A DNA stretch of 64,000 nucleotides, taken from the NCBI GenBank assembly GCA_900538305.1, contig UPXY01000004.1, forward strand, positions 1 through 64,000, given 5' to 3'. Position numbers and translations under genes: made by a program. A model generated the notes under the pieces. That model was not told the DNA's origin and made no database searches. It was given only the letters and a program-made list of their open reading frames with translations. This document shows, in pieces, positions 1-7,125 of this stretch. This DNA comes from an uncultured Collinsella sp. (GTDB taxonomy: Bacteria > Actinomycetota > Coriobacteriia > Coriobacteriales > Coriobacteriaceae). How positions within the stretch are numbered: position 1 is the stretch's first letter; the number at the start of each line of letters is the position of its first letter.

Positions 1-133
1 GGACGAGATGACCGGACTCGAGGTCGCGGGCATCAACCTGCGCATCGAGGATGTCGTGACCCGCGAGGAATACGAGGCGCGCAAGAAGACCTTCCTCGAC
101 AACCTGAAACGCGAGGACGCGGACGAAGCATAA
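1..133 (+). CDS. Asp23/Gls24 family envelope stress protein, C-terminal end (partial)
   Basis: The first 43 codons in frame 2 run to a TAA at 131-133 and read DEMTGLEVAGINLRIEDVVT, followed by a charged tail ending DADEA. The block MTGLEVxGINLxIEDV is the conserved C-terminal strand of the Asp23/Gls24 family (alkaline shock protein 23, DUF322), small envelope-associated proteins linked to cell-wall stress in Gram-positive bacteria. The start lies outside the window, so length and operon are unknown. An inverted pair of palindromes begins 8 bases after the stop and probably ends transcription. The family call rests on this short motif only. Confidence 0.6.
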   Translation, partial: DEMTGLEVAGINLRIEDVVTREEYEARKKTFLDNLKREDADEA

Positions 134-141
134 GGCTCAGC

Positions 142-255
142 CGCGGGATGTAAAATTACCCCAGGGGTTTTTTAACATGAAAGGAAATGCAGGGCGTTAA
201 GTGACAACGCCAGGAGCCATGTTAAAAAACCCCTGGGGTAATTTTACATCCCGCG
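142..255. repeat. Perfect 38-bp inverted repeat made of two CCCCAGGGG palindromes
   Basis: Bases 142-179 and 218-255 are exact reverse complements over 38 bp, separated by 38 bp. Each arm contains the core AACCCCAGGGGTT flanked by A/T runs and ending in AACATG, so each arm is itself near-palindromic. The same core recurs at eight or so other intergenic positions in this window. It lies just after the Asp23-family gene and could form a very stable hairpin acting as a terminator; it could also be a mobile repeat that inserted twice. Confidence 0.85.
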
Positions 256-521
256 TCCACCTTGCGTTTCGCCTTTATTGCGGGCTTGCCATGCCGCGCG
301 CACGCTGCTACGCTAAAGCGTATGTTGAGCGCCGTTGCACATATCACGATGATGATGGTCATGGAGATGCCCTCGCCCGGGCACTTTGCCATGCCGCGCA
401 ACCGTCGCGTGCATGGGGAGACCGGGCGCCTTCACTAGGTCGTCTCCGGCGGGGGACGACCCGCCGGGCGGTGCCAGCGCGCCGCCGCCATTCGAACCAT
501 ATCATCGAGCGGAGCCATCCC
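256..521 (+). promoter_or_regulatory. Structured 266-base leader upstream of the methionine importer
   Basis: No convincing gene is seen. The leader holds several strong hairpins: CCATGCCGCG with CGCGTGCATGG at 389-416, and GGTCGTC with GACGACC at about 438-460. The methionine importer downstream makes a methionine- or SAM-responsive RNA plausible. I could not match a known SAM-riboswitch core, so the regulatory role is inference. The metN ribosome-binding site GGAG is at 511-514. Confidence 0.3.
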
Positions 522-1271
522 GTGATAGAAATCCAACACCTTACCAAGACCTTCAGCACGGCTGCCGGCCAGGCGCACGCGCTCGACGATGTCTCGCTTG
601 CCATCGAAGACGGCGACATCATGGGCATTATCGGCATGAGCGGTGCGGGCAAGTCCACGCTTGTGCGCTGCATCAACCTGCTCGAACGTCCCACGTCGGG
701 CAAGATCGTCGTCGACGGTCAGGACGTGACCGGTCTTTCCGGTGCCGCGCTGCGTGCCTACCGCCGCCGCGTGGCCATGATCTTCCAGAGCTTCGGCCTG
801 CTCGCCCAGAAGACGGTCATCGACAATGTCTGCTTCCCCTACAAGGCGGCGACGGGGCGCGTTACGGCTGAGAACCGCGCACGCGCGCTCGAGCTGCTCG
901 AGATGGTGGGCTTGGCCGAAAAGGCGCAGGCCTATCCCGCGCAGCTCTCCGGCGGCCAGCAGCAGCGGGTGGCCATCGCCCGCGCGCTCGCGTGCGACCC
1001 GGAGTACATCCTGTGCGACGAGGCTACGAGCGCGCTTGACCCCGCGAGCACGAACACCATTTTGAAGCTCCTGCGCGAGATCAACCGCACCACGGGTGTC
1101 ACGATCATCGTGATCACGCACTCCATGGGCGTGGTCGAGAAGATTTGCCGCAACGTCGCCGTGCTGGAGCACGGACGCGTGGTTGAGCAGGGGAGCGTGG
1201 CGGACGTCTTCGCCGCGCCGCAGAGCCAGGCGGCCAAGGTGCTGCTCGAAAGGGTTGATTGGGATGCCTAG
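522..1271 (+). CDS. metN: Methionine ABC transporter ATP-binding protein (MetN-like, no NIL domain)
   Basis: ATPase of a MetNIQ-type importer that powers uptake of methionine or a related amino acid. The 249-residue protein has Walker A GMSGAGKST at 38-46, the signature LSGGQQQR at 142-149 and Walker B ILCDEATS at about 163-170. The GTG start at 522 was chosen because GGAG lies 7 bases upstream and the protein then begins IEIQHLTKTF, as expected for the family. An open frame to 201 only adds non-homologous, repeat-derived sequence. Classical MetN is about 340 residues with a C-terminal NIL/ACT-like domain that senses methionine; this one stops after the nucleotide-binding domain, so transinhibition by that route should be absent. 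It overlaps the permease gene by 8 bases. Confidence 0.85.
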   Translation: MIEIQHLTKTFSTAAGQAHALDDVSLAIEDGDIMGIIGMSGAGKSTLVRCINLLERPTSGKIVVDGQDVTGLSGAALRAYRRRVAMIFQSFGLLAQKTVIDNVCFPYKAATGRVTAENRARALELLEMVGLAEKAQAYPAQLSGGQQQRVAIARALACDPEYILCDEATSALDPASTNTILKLLREINRTTGVTIIVITHSMGVVEKICRNVAVLEHGRVVEQGSVADVFAAPQSQAAKVLLERVDWDA

Positions 1272-1953
1272 CTTCGTGACCGAATTCCTTGCAGAGTACG
1301 GCGAGCTTCTGGCCGAGGGTCTCGGCGATACGCTCGCCATGCTCTTCGTTTCCACCGCAATCGCCTATGTGCTGGGCATCGTGCTCGGTGTGGTGCTCTA
1401 CCTCACCGCGCCCGGGTCGCTTCGACCCATGCCCGTGCTCAACGCGGTGCTCGGCTGGGTGGTGAACATCGGCCGTTCGCTGCCGTTCATCATCTTGCTC
1501 ATTTCCATCATGCCCGTGACCGAGGCGCTCGTGGGCACCACGTCTGGCGTGCTCGGCGTGATTCCGCCGCTCGTGGTCTCGACGGCGCCGTTCGTGGCGC
1601 GCATGATCGAGCAGTCGCTTGCCGAGGTTCCGCGCGAATCCGTCGAGGCGGCCGAGGCGTGCGGCGCGAGCATCCCGCGCGTCGTGTTCTCCGCCCTCTT
1701 GCCGGAGGGGCTGCCGTCCATCGTGCGCGGCGTGTCCATCACGCTCATCGCCGTGCTGGGCTACACCGCCATCGCGGGTGCGGTGGGTGCCGGCGGCCTG
1801 GGCGACATCGCCATCCGCTACGGCTACTACCGCTACCAAGATCAGATGATGATCGTGACCGTCGTGCTGCTCATCGTGCTCGTTCAGGTGATCCAGAGCG
1901 TGTGCGACATCATTGCGCGCAAGATTGACCATCGCACGTCTTCCACTCAGTAA
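1264..1953 (+). CDS. metI: Methionine ABC transporter permease (MetI-like)
   Basis: Membrane permease of the same importer, 229 residues with about five hydrophobic segments. The cytoplasmic loop EAAEACGASIPRVVFSALLPEGLPSIVRG is the EAA motif that docks on the ATPase. The C-terminal part has GAVGAGGLGDIAIRYGYYRYQ, typical of MetI (the YGY and Q residues are conserved). The ATG at 1264 starts inside the last codons of metN, indicating translational coupling, and gives MPSFVTEFLAEYGELLAEG. The lipoprotein gene follows after 28 bases. High confidence in the family; the transported substrate is inferred from family membership. Confidence 0.88.
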   Translation: MPSFVTEFLAEYGELLAEGLGDTLAMLFVSTAIAYVLGIVLGVVLYLTAPGSLRPMPVLNAVLGWVVNIGRSLPFIILLISIMPVTEALVGTTSGVLGVIPPLVVSTAPFVARMIEQSLAEVPRESVEAAEACGASIPRVVFSALLPEGLPSIVRGVSITLIAVLGYTAIAGAVGAGGLGDIAIRYGYYRYQDQMMIVTVVLLIVLVQVIQSVCDIIARKIDHRTSSTQ

Positions 1954-1981
1954 TACCGGTTTCTATTCGAAGGAGCTTGTC

Positions 1982-2851
1982 ATGTCGTTGCTTTCGAACT
2001 CCATCTCCCGTCGTTCCGTCCTCGCCGGCGCTGCCGCGATCGTGGCCGCCGCGCCGCTCACCGCTTGCGGTGGCTCCGGTGAGCCTGCGGGCTCCGCTGC
2101 CGGTTCCGCCGCCGAGACCCAGACGCTCACCGTGGGCGCGAGTCCCAGCCCCCATGCCGTGATCCTGAACGACTATGCCGCCCCGCTGCTCGCGGAGCAG
2201 GGCATCGAGCTCACGGTCGAGGAGTACACGGACTACATCCAGCCCAACCGTGACACCACGAACGGCACGCTCGACGCGAACTACTTCCAGCACATCAACT
2301 ACCTCAACAACTACAACGAGGAGAACGGCACGGACCTGGTGAACGCCGGCCGCATCCACTTCGAGCCGATGGCCGTGTTCCCCGGTCGCTCGACGGATAT
2401 CGAGAATGTGGCCGAGGGCGCGACGTTCGGCGTGCCGAACGACCCCACCAACGAGGGTCGCGCACTGCTGCTTCTGCAGGAGCTGGGGCTCATCACGCTC
2501 GCCGAGGACGCGGGCATCACCGCGACGCCGAACGACATCGTGGAGAACCCGCTCTCGCTTGAGTTCTCCGAGCAGGAGGCCGCCGCGCTGCCGCGTACCG
2601 TGGGCGACGTGGACTTCGCGGTCATCAACGGCAACTACGCCATCGACGCCGGTCTTGAGCTCGCGGACGCCGTGGCGCAGGAGGACGCTGAGTCCGAGGT
2701 CATCCGTGATGAATATGCGAACGTCATCGTGACGACGCCGGAGCTCGCGGAGGACGAGCGCATCCTCGCGCTCGTGGGCGTGCTTCAGACGGAGGACTTC
2801 AAGGCCTATCTCGAGGAGACCTTCGGCGGCGCCGCCCAACCCGCGTTCTAA
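1982..2851 (+). CDS. metQ: MetQ/NlpA family substrate-binding lipoprotein
   Basis: Extracellular binding component of the importer, 289 residues. The N-terminus has a twin-arginine-like stretch SRRSVLAG (residues 9-16), a hydrophobic core and the lipobox LTAC with lipidated Cys29, so it is a probable Tat- or Sec-exported lipoprotein. The mature part matches the NlpA fold: LTVGASPSPHAVIL, then YIQPNRDTTNGTLDANYFQHINYL and the late FAVINGNYAIDAGL. Start chosen at ATG 1982 because AGGAG sits at 1971-1975; the upstream open frame is the tail of metI. A convergent hairpin terminator follows at 2908-2981. Confidence 0.88.
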   Translation: MSLLSNSISRRSVLAGAAAIVAAAPLTACGGSGEPAGSAAGSAAETQTLTVGASPSPHAVILNDYAAPLLAEQGIELTVEEYTDYIQPNRDTTNGTLDANYFQHINYLNNYNEENGTDLVNAGRIHFEPMAVFPGRSTDIENVAEGATFGVPNDPTNEGRALLLLQELGLITLAEDAGITATPNDIVENPLSLEFSEQEAAALPRTVGDVDFAVINGNYAIDAGLELADAVAQEDAESEVIRDEYANVIVTTPELAEDERILALVGVLQTEDFKAYLEETFGGAAQPAF

Positions 2852-2907
2852 ATCGGTTGGTTGGCCCGGGCTCGTTCCAGCCCGTCGCCGGCATGCTGTA
2901 GCCAGTT

Positions 2908-2981
2908 GTGCAGAAAGCAAGAAAAGCTTCAATAAGAGCTCTCTTTGTTGCTCTTATTGAAGCTTTTCGCGTGTTCTGCAC
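2908..2981. terminator. Bidirectional hairpin terminator between convergent genes
   Basis: Arms 2921-2938 and 2951-2968 are an 18-bp perfect inverted repeat (GAAAAGCTTCAATAAGAG) with a 12-base loop. An outer pair, GTGCAGAA at 2908 and TTCTGCAC ending at 2981, also matches. It lies between metQ (plus) and the ABC ATPase gene (minus), which converge here, and has A/T-rich flanks, so a shared terminator is the simplest reading. Confidence 0.7.
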
Positions 2982-2999
2982 AATAGCGGAGCGATTAGT

Positions 3000-3935
3000 T
3001 CAGTACCGTCCCTGCAGCGAATACCAGCCGTTACGTTCTTCCACCATGAGCGGCACGCCGAAAAGCTCGCTCATGCGCTCGCTCGTGAGGAGCTCCACCT
3101 TGGGGCCGTCGGCGAAGATTTGGGCATCCTTGATAAGAAGCACGCGCTCGATAGCAGGGATGATGTCCTCTGGATAGTGTGTCACCAGCACTACGGAGCG
3201 TCCTTCGGCGGCGAGCAGGCTCATGGTGTTTCGCACATGGTACATGCCCTCGGGGTCAAGGCCGGTGCAGGGTTCGTCGAAGATGAGCACGCGTGGGTCG
3301 CTCATGAGCTCGCGCGCCACGAGCACGCGCCGCACCTGGCCGGTAGAGAGCGTCATGACGTCGCGATCGGCGAGGTCGGCGATGCCCAGCCGTTCGAGTG
3401 CGTCGAATGCTTGTGCGCGCTGGGCAGGCGTTGCCTCCACGTGGTTCGGCAGGCCAAGCGTGCCGAAGATGCCGCCGCACACGATGTCGCTTACTGGCAG
3501 GTGCACACGCACCTGGTCGTGCATGGTGGCGGACACGATGCCGAGCGCTTGCTTTATGTCTGTGAGGAGCGGGCGCGCAGCGCCGCGAAAGCACACGGGA
3601 GGCTCGTCGCGGTGGAGGGGGAAGATCTCGCGCGTGAGCAGCTGGATGAACGTCGATTTGCCTGCGCCGTTGGGGCCTAAGAGTGCCACGCGCTCGCCTT
3701 CCGCGAGGTCGAAGTGATCGACGGAGAGGATCGTACGGCCGGCGCGCACCACTTGGGCGTTGCGCAGGGAGAAGAGGGGCGGCACAGACGGTGCGGGCGC
3801 GGGCGGTGCGGGCGGCGCGGGCGCTGTGGCCGCCACGCCGGTGGGCGTGGATGCGGCGGGCGCGGGCGCTGTGGCCGTCACTCCGGCGGACGCGGCCATG
3901 CCGCCCTCAGTCGCAGGCCGAATTGTTTCTGACAT
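3000..3935 (-). CDS. ABC transporter ATP-binding protein with low-complexity N-terminus
   Basis: Soluble ABC ATPase, 311 residues, with Walker A GPNGAGKST at 87-95, signature LSTGQVR at 196-202, Walker B VLIFDEP at 216-222 and switch histidine in VTHYPEDI. The sequence resembles the YlmA/ModF-type solitary ATPases, not an importer subunit, and no permease gene is adjacent, so its partner is unknown. Residues 14-53 are almost only Ala, Pro, Thr, Ser, Gly and Val (TATAPAPAASTPTG and similar), an unusual disordered tail. A later start cannot be excluded, but GGAAG precedes the ATG at 3935. Transcribed divergently from ilvA. Confidence 0.75.
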   Translation of the reverse strand: MSETIRPATEGGMAASAGVTATAPAPAASTPTGVAATAPAPPAPPAPAPSVPPLFSLRNAQVVRAGRTILSVDHFDLAEGERVALLGPNGAGKSTFIQLLTREIFPLHRDEPPVCFRGAARPLLTDIKQALGIVSATMHDQVRVHLPVSDIVCGGIFGTLGLPNHVEATPAQRAQAFDALERLGIADLADRDVMTLSTGQVRRVLVARELMSDPRVLIFDEPCTGLDPEGMYHVRNTMSLLAAEGRSVVLVTHYPEDIIPAIERVLLIKDAQIFADGPKVELLTSERMSELFGVPLMVEERNGWYSLQGRY

Positions 3936-4009
3936 AGGCGTCTCGCTTCCAAAATGGCATGTGATGGTATGCTACTTTACTACACAAAAGTATGACTCAT
4001 GTGGTGACT

Positions 4010-4062
4010 CGTTTGGGGAGGGTTTATCTGAGTCTCATAACGCGATAAACCCGTCCCAAACG
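4010..4062. repeat. Inverted repeat in the ilvA promoter region
   Basis: CGTTTGGGGAGGGTTTATC (4010-4028) pairs with GATAAACCCGTCCCAAACG (4044-4062) with two mismatches and a 15-base loop. It lies between the divergent ABC ATPase and ilvA genes, 35 bases before the ilvA start, where an attenuator or operator would be expected. No T-run follows, so an operator or mRNA structure is as likely as a terminator. Confidence 0.6.
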
Positions 4063-4096
4063 ACTCGCTGCGACGCACGCGCGAAAGGAACCGCCC

Positions 4097-5317
4097 ATGC
4101 TCGAGATGCTCACCCTCGATGCCTTTGAGCAGGCGTCGGAGAAGGTCAAGGAAGTCACGCAGAAGACCGAGCTCGTGGAGAGCCCGTACTTCAGCCAAGC
4201 AACAGGCAACCGCGTGTTCTTCAAACCCGAGAACATGCAGCGCACGGGCGCGTATAAGGTGCGCGGCGCGTACTTCAAGATCTCGACCCTTTCTGCCGAA
4301 GAGCTTGGCCGCGGTCTCATCACCGCGAGCGCGGGCAACCATGCACAAGGCGTGGCGTACGCTGCCTCGAAGGCCGGCGCGCGCTCCATCGTGGTCATGC
4401 CCACCACCACGCCGCTCATCAAAGTCGAGCGCACGAAAGGCTATGGCGCGGAGGTCGTGCTCTTTGGCGACGTGTACGACGAGGCCTGCGATTACGCCAT
4501 GCAGCTTGCCGATGAACACGGTTACACGTTTGTCCACCCGTTCAATGACCCCGTACTTGCAACGGGGCAGGGCACCATCGCGATGGAGATCATTCAGGAG
4601 CTGCCGCTGGTGGATACGATTCTCGTGCCCGTGGGAGGAGGCGGCCTTTCGTGCGGCGTTTCGACGTTCGCGAAGCTCTACAATCCTAAGATCCGCGTGA
4701 TCGGCGTGGAGCCGGAGGGTGCGCCGTCGCTCACGGCCGCACTCGAGGCGGGGCACCCCGTGCGCCTGCCTTCCGCCAACACCATCGCGGACGGCACCGC
4801 CGTGCTCGAGGTGGGCGACAAGGTCTTTCCGTACCTGCAGGCGAACCTCGACGACGTCATCACCGTATCGGACGACGAGCTCATCGTGGCGTTTCTCGAC
4901 ATGGTGGAGAACCACAAGATGATCGTCGAGAATTCCGGGTTGCTCACGGTGGCCGCGCTCAAACACCTGCCGGCCGAGAACCGGCGCGTGGCGGCGATCC
5001 TCTCCGGCGGCAACATGGACGTGATCACGATGTCCTCCGTGGTGCAGCATGGGCTCATCGCGCGCGACCGCATCTTCACCGTGAGCGTGCTGCTGCCGGA
5101 CCGCCCGGGTATGCTCGTGCGCGTGGCGCAGGCGATTGCCGAGGTAAACGGCAATGTGATCAAGCTCGAGCACAACCAGTTCGTGAGTACGAATCGCAAC
5201 GCCGCCGTGGAGCTGCGTGTAACCATCGAGGCGTATGGCACCGCGCATAAGGAGCAGATCATGGACGCGCTGCGCACCGCCGGCTTCGAACCCGCCCTCA
5301 GCGCCACCATGCTCTAG
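4097..5317 (+). CDS. ilvA: Threonine ammonia-lyase (threonine dehydratase)
   Basis: PLP enzyme converting L-threonine to 2-oxobutanoate and ammonia, the entry step to isoleucine. The 406-residue protein carries the PLP lysine in RTGAYKVRGAYFK (Lys54), the substrate loop SAGNHAQGVA (78-87) and the phosphate-binding glycine loop VGGGGLSCG (179-187). A single C-terminal ACT domain starts near residue 326 (FTVSVLLPDRPGMLVRV). One ACT domain matches the short IlvA/TdcB form. It is far from ilvDBNC in this window and is monocistronic, with its own upstream inverted repeat. The start follows GAAAGGA at 4082-4088. Whether it is biosynthetic or catabolic is not decided by sequence alone. Confidence 0.92.
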   Translation: MLEMLTLDAFEQASEKVKEVTQKTELVESPYFSQATGNRVFFKPENMQRTGAYKVRGAYFKISTLSAEELGRGLITASAGNHAQGVAYAASKAGARSIVVMPTTTPLIKVERTKGYGAEVVLFGDVYDEACDYAMQLADEHGYTFVHPFNDPVLATGQGTIAMEIIQELPLVDTILVPVGGGGLSCGVSTFAKLYNPKIRVIGVEPEGAPSLTAALEAGHPVRLPSANTIADGTAVLEVGDKVFPYLQANLDDVITVSDDELIVAFLDMVENHKMIVENSGLLTVAALKHLPAENRRVAAILSGGNMDVITMSSVVQHGLIARDRIFTVSVLLPDRPGMLVRVAQAIAEVNGNVIKLEHNQFVSTNRNAAVELRVTIEAYGTAHKEQIMDALRTAGFEPALSATML

Positions 5318-5452
5318 CGAGTGAGCAATTGAACCCAGGATGGGATTTCTCACGTATTGCAGGTGAATAATCTGAGTTCCAGACGGAATCAACCACTCGC
5401 ACTGAAGCAGCCGACGGGATGGGTATAAGCGCTCAAACGACGAAAGGAATCC
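5318..5452. other. Intergenic spacer with a CTGAGTCC-type repeat copy
   Basis: No gene is seen. GCGAGTG just after the ilvA stop pairs with CACTCGC at 5394-5400. Bases 5369-5400 hold one copy of a motif (AATCTGAGTTCCAGACGGAA, ending in CTCGC) that recurs at 6836, 35281, 45591 and 45682. The GAAAGGA ribosome-binding site of the next gene is at its right end. Confidence 0.5.
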
Positions 5453-6700
5453 ATGCCGTATCTCTTCGATTACGTGGAACACGAGCTCGCGACATTCGAC
5501 CAGAAACCGTTTGGCCCCGTCGACGCGGCGGTGCTTTCCCAGGCGTGCATGATCGACGGCGCCGGCGTGGTGCCCGAGCCATCTGCGCTGCCGGCACTCA
5601 TCGACCGCGCACTCACGCTGCTCGCCCCCGACTCCCGCGGCGTGACGTTCGCGAATCTCATGCGATCCGAGCTCTTCGAAGGCATGTTCACCGGGCTCGT
5701 GCCGGACGATATCCGTCGTCTGCTTATGGCGCTCGCGGCGAGCCCGCGCTACCGCGACCTGCGCCTGTGCGGATACCGTTCCGTGTTCGACGAGGCGTCG
5801 TGCACGCAGTTCGCAGCAACAGCGTTTACCTGGAGAAACGCGTTTTCGTTCGTGGGCTTTCGCGGCACGGATATCTCGGCCACCGGCTGGCGCGAGAACT
5901 TCGACATGGCGTATATGGACGAGGTGCCAGCGCAGAGGCTCGCGCGGGAGTATCTGGAGCATATGGCGTCGCGCTTGCCCGGCGAGCTGCACGTGGGCGG
6001 CCATTCCAAAGGCGGCAACCTGGCGCTCTATGCAGCGCTGACGTGCAGCGCGGGTGCGTGCGAGCGCATCGGTCGCGTGTGGTGCCTCGATGCGCCGGGT
6101 TTCCGCGCAGGGAGGTTTGCGGCTGAAGATTTCGCGCGGCTGGGTTTGCGCGCTGGCGCGGGAGGCAATGGCGCTGCCGCGGGCGAGGAATCTGCGGTGG
6201 GCAGCGACGCTGTCGCGCGTGCCATGCCGCCGCGCGCCTGTAAGGTTGAGCGCATCGTTCCGCAGGACTCGCTGGTGGGCATGTTGCTCGAATGCCCGGT
6301 GCCGGCGCGCGTGGTGCGCAGCAACGCGCAAGGGCTCATGCAGCATTCCGTGTTCACATGGGAGATCGCGGACGACCGAGGCGATTTCGTGGACGCCGAG
6401 CGCTTGGGCGAGGGCTCGCAGGCGCTCCATGATGTATTGGCCGAATGGCTTGGCGGTATGGATGACGAGCGCTGCGAGCAGGTGGTGGATGCGCTCTTCG
6501 CCGCCTTGGGCGCGAGCGGCGCCCGCGATGCCCGCGACGTCTTTCTTGGTGGAAAGGCGTTTCCGCAGCTCGCGAGTGACGCGGTGCGCAACTTGGATGG
6601 CACGGCGCGCGACGTGCTCGGCACCGCCCTGGGCGACCTCGCCGCCATCGCCGCCCGCCGTGCCGGTCGCGACCTCGTCGCCGCGATCTTCGGGGAGTGA
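5453..6700 (+). CDS. DUF2974 (Mbeg1-like) alpha/beta-hydrolase family protein
   Basis: A 415-residue protein with the lipase-like elements of the DUF2974 family: SFVGFRGTDISATGWRENF (132-150, the oxyanion-side FRGT motif) and the nucleophile elbow GGHSKGGNLALYAAL with Ser185. The LDAPGF segment after the elbow is also family-typical. There is no signal peptide, so it is presumably cytoplasmic. Substrate and physiological role are unknown. The C-terminal 170 residues are Ala/Gly-rich and less conserved. The gene stands alone, with AAAGGA before the ATG and a 32-bp perfect hairpin 45 bases after the stop. Confidence 0.75.
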   Translation: MPYLFDYVEHELATFDQKPFGPVDAAVLSQACMIDGAGVVPEPSALPALIDRALTLLAPDSRGVTFANLMRSELFEGMFTGLVPDDIRRLLMALAASPRYRDLRLCGYRSVFDEASCTQFAATAFTWRNAFSFVGFRGTDISATGWRENFDMAYMDEVPAQRLAREYLEHMASRLPGELHVGGHSKGGNLALYAALTCSAGACERIGRVWCLDAPGFRAGRFAAEDFARLGLRAGAGGNGAAAGEESAVGSDAVARAMPPRACKVERIVPQDSLVGMLLECPVPARVVRSNAQGLMQHSVFTWEIADDRGDFVDAERLGEGSQALHDVLAEWLGGMDDERCEQVVDALFAALGASGARDARDVFLGGKAFPQLASDAVRNLDGTARDVLGTALGDLAAIAARRAGRDLVAAIFGE

Positions 6701-6745
6701 TGTGCCGGCGAGGGGCGGTGGGCTGTTATGCGTCCACATCCTTCC

Positions 6746-6821
6746 GTGCTAAAAATTGCCGAAACCGTCACGAAGCGCATGCGAGAGGCCGCTTCGTGAC
6801 GGTTTCGGCAATTTTTAGCAC
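6746..6821. terminator. Very long perfect hairpin after the DUF2974 gene
   Basis: Bases 6746-6777 and 6790-6821 are exact reverse complements over 32 bp with only a 12-base loop; flanking CCTTC/GAAGG extend the pairing. The right arm ends in AATTTTTAGCAC. Its position 45 bases past the stop fits a bidirectional transcription terminator, but the arm length is well beyond a usual terminator and recalls a mobile palindromic repeat. Confidence 0.6.
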
Positions 6822-7125
6822 TGAAGGGCGATGCGGAATCTAAGCCCAGGACGGAAATGCTCGCCCGCGTCGCTTGCGTCGAGCTGCCGGCTCCGAGCCT
6901 TTCGACATAGTGCGTGCTAGCACCGCCATCTTCGGCGCTCGATTCTTTACAAATGCGCATGCATGCAAAAGAAAAGCGGAACATCCATTAGCTAACCGTA
7001 AGATTCCGTTAGCCTTGCGCAAGCCTTTCGGCGCAAGGGGCATCTTCCGCTCCTCCCTTCAGTATCGTCTTCTTGCTGTTTGTTGCAACGTAGCCATAGA
7101 GGCAATGAAGACGATGGGAGTAAAC
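6822..7125 (+). other. 304-base untranslated region before the solute-binding protein gene
   Basis: No gene is supported; an open frame runs through it but has no coding character. A copy of the CTGAGTCC-type motif (GAATCTAAGCCCAGGACGGA, then AATGCTCGC) is at 6836-6864. CTTGCGC pairs with GCGCAAG at about 7014-7036. GGGAG at 7116-7120 is the ribosome-binding site used to place the next start. The promoter was not identified. Confidence 0.35.

Noticed and set aside
256..521. SAM-IV-like riboswitch (GGTCATGGAGATGCC with GCAACC)
   Set aside because: GCAACC sits in a CCATGCCGCG/CGCGTGCATGG hairpin loop and the other core elements and pairings are missing.
435..1355. Long minus-strand open frame opposite metN
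   Set aside because: It is a GC-bias shadow of metN; no domain homology or Shine-Dalgarno. The same applies to the minus-strand frames 3980-6739, 10207-12618 and 49965-51857.
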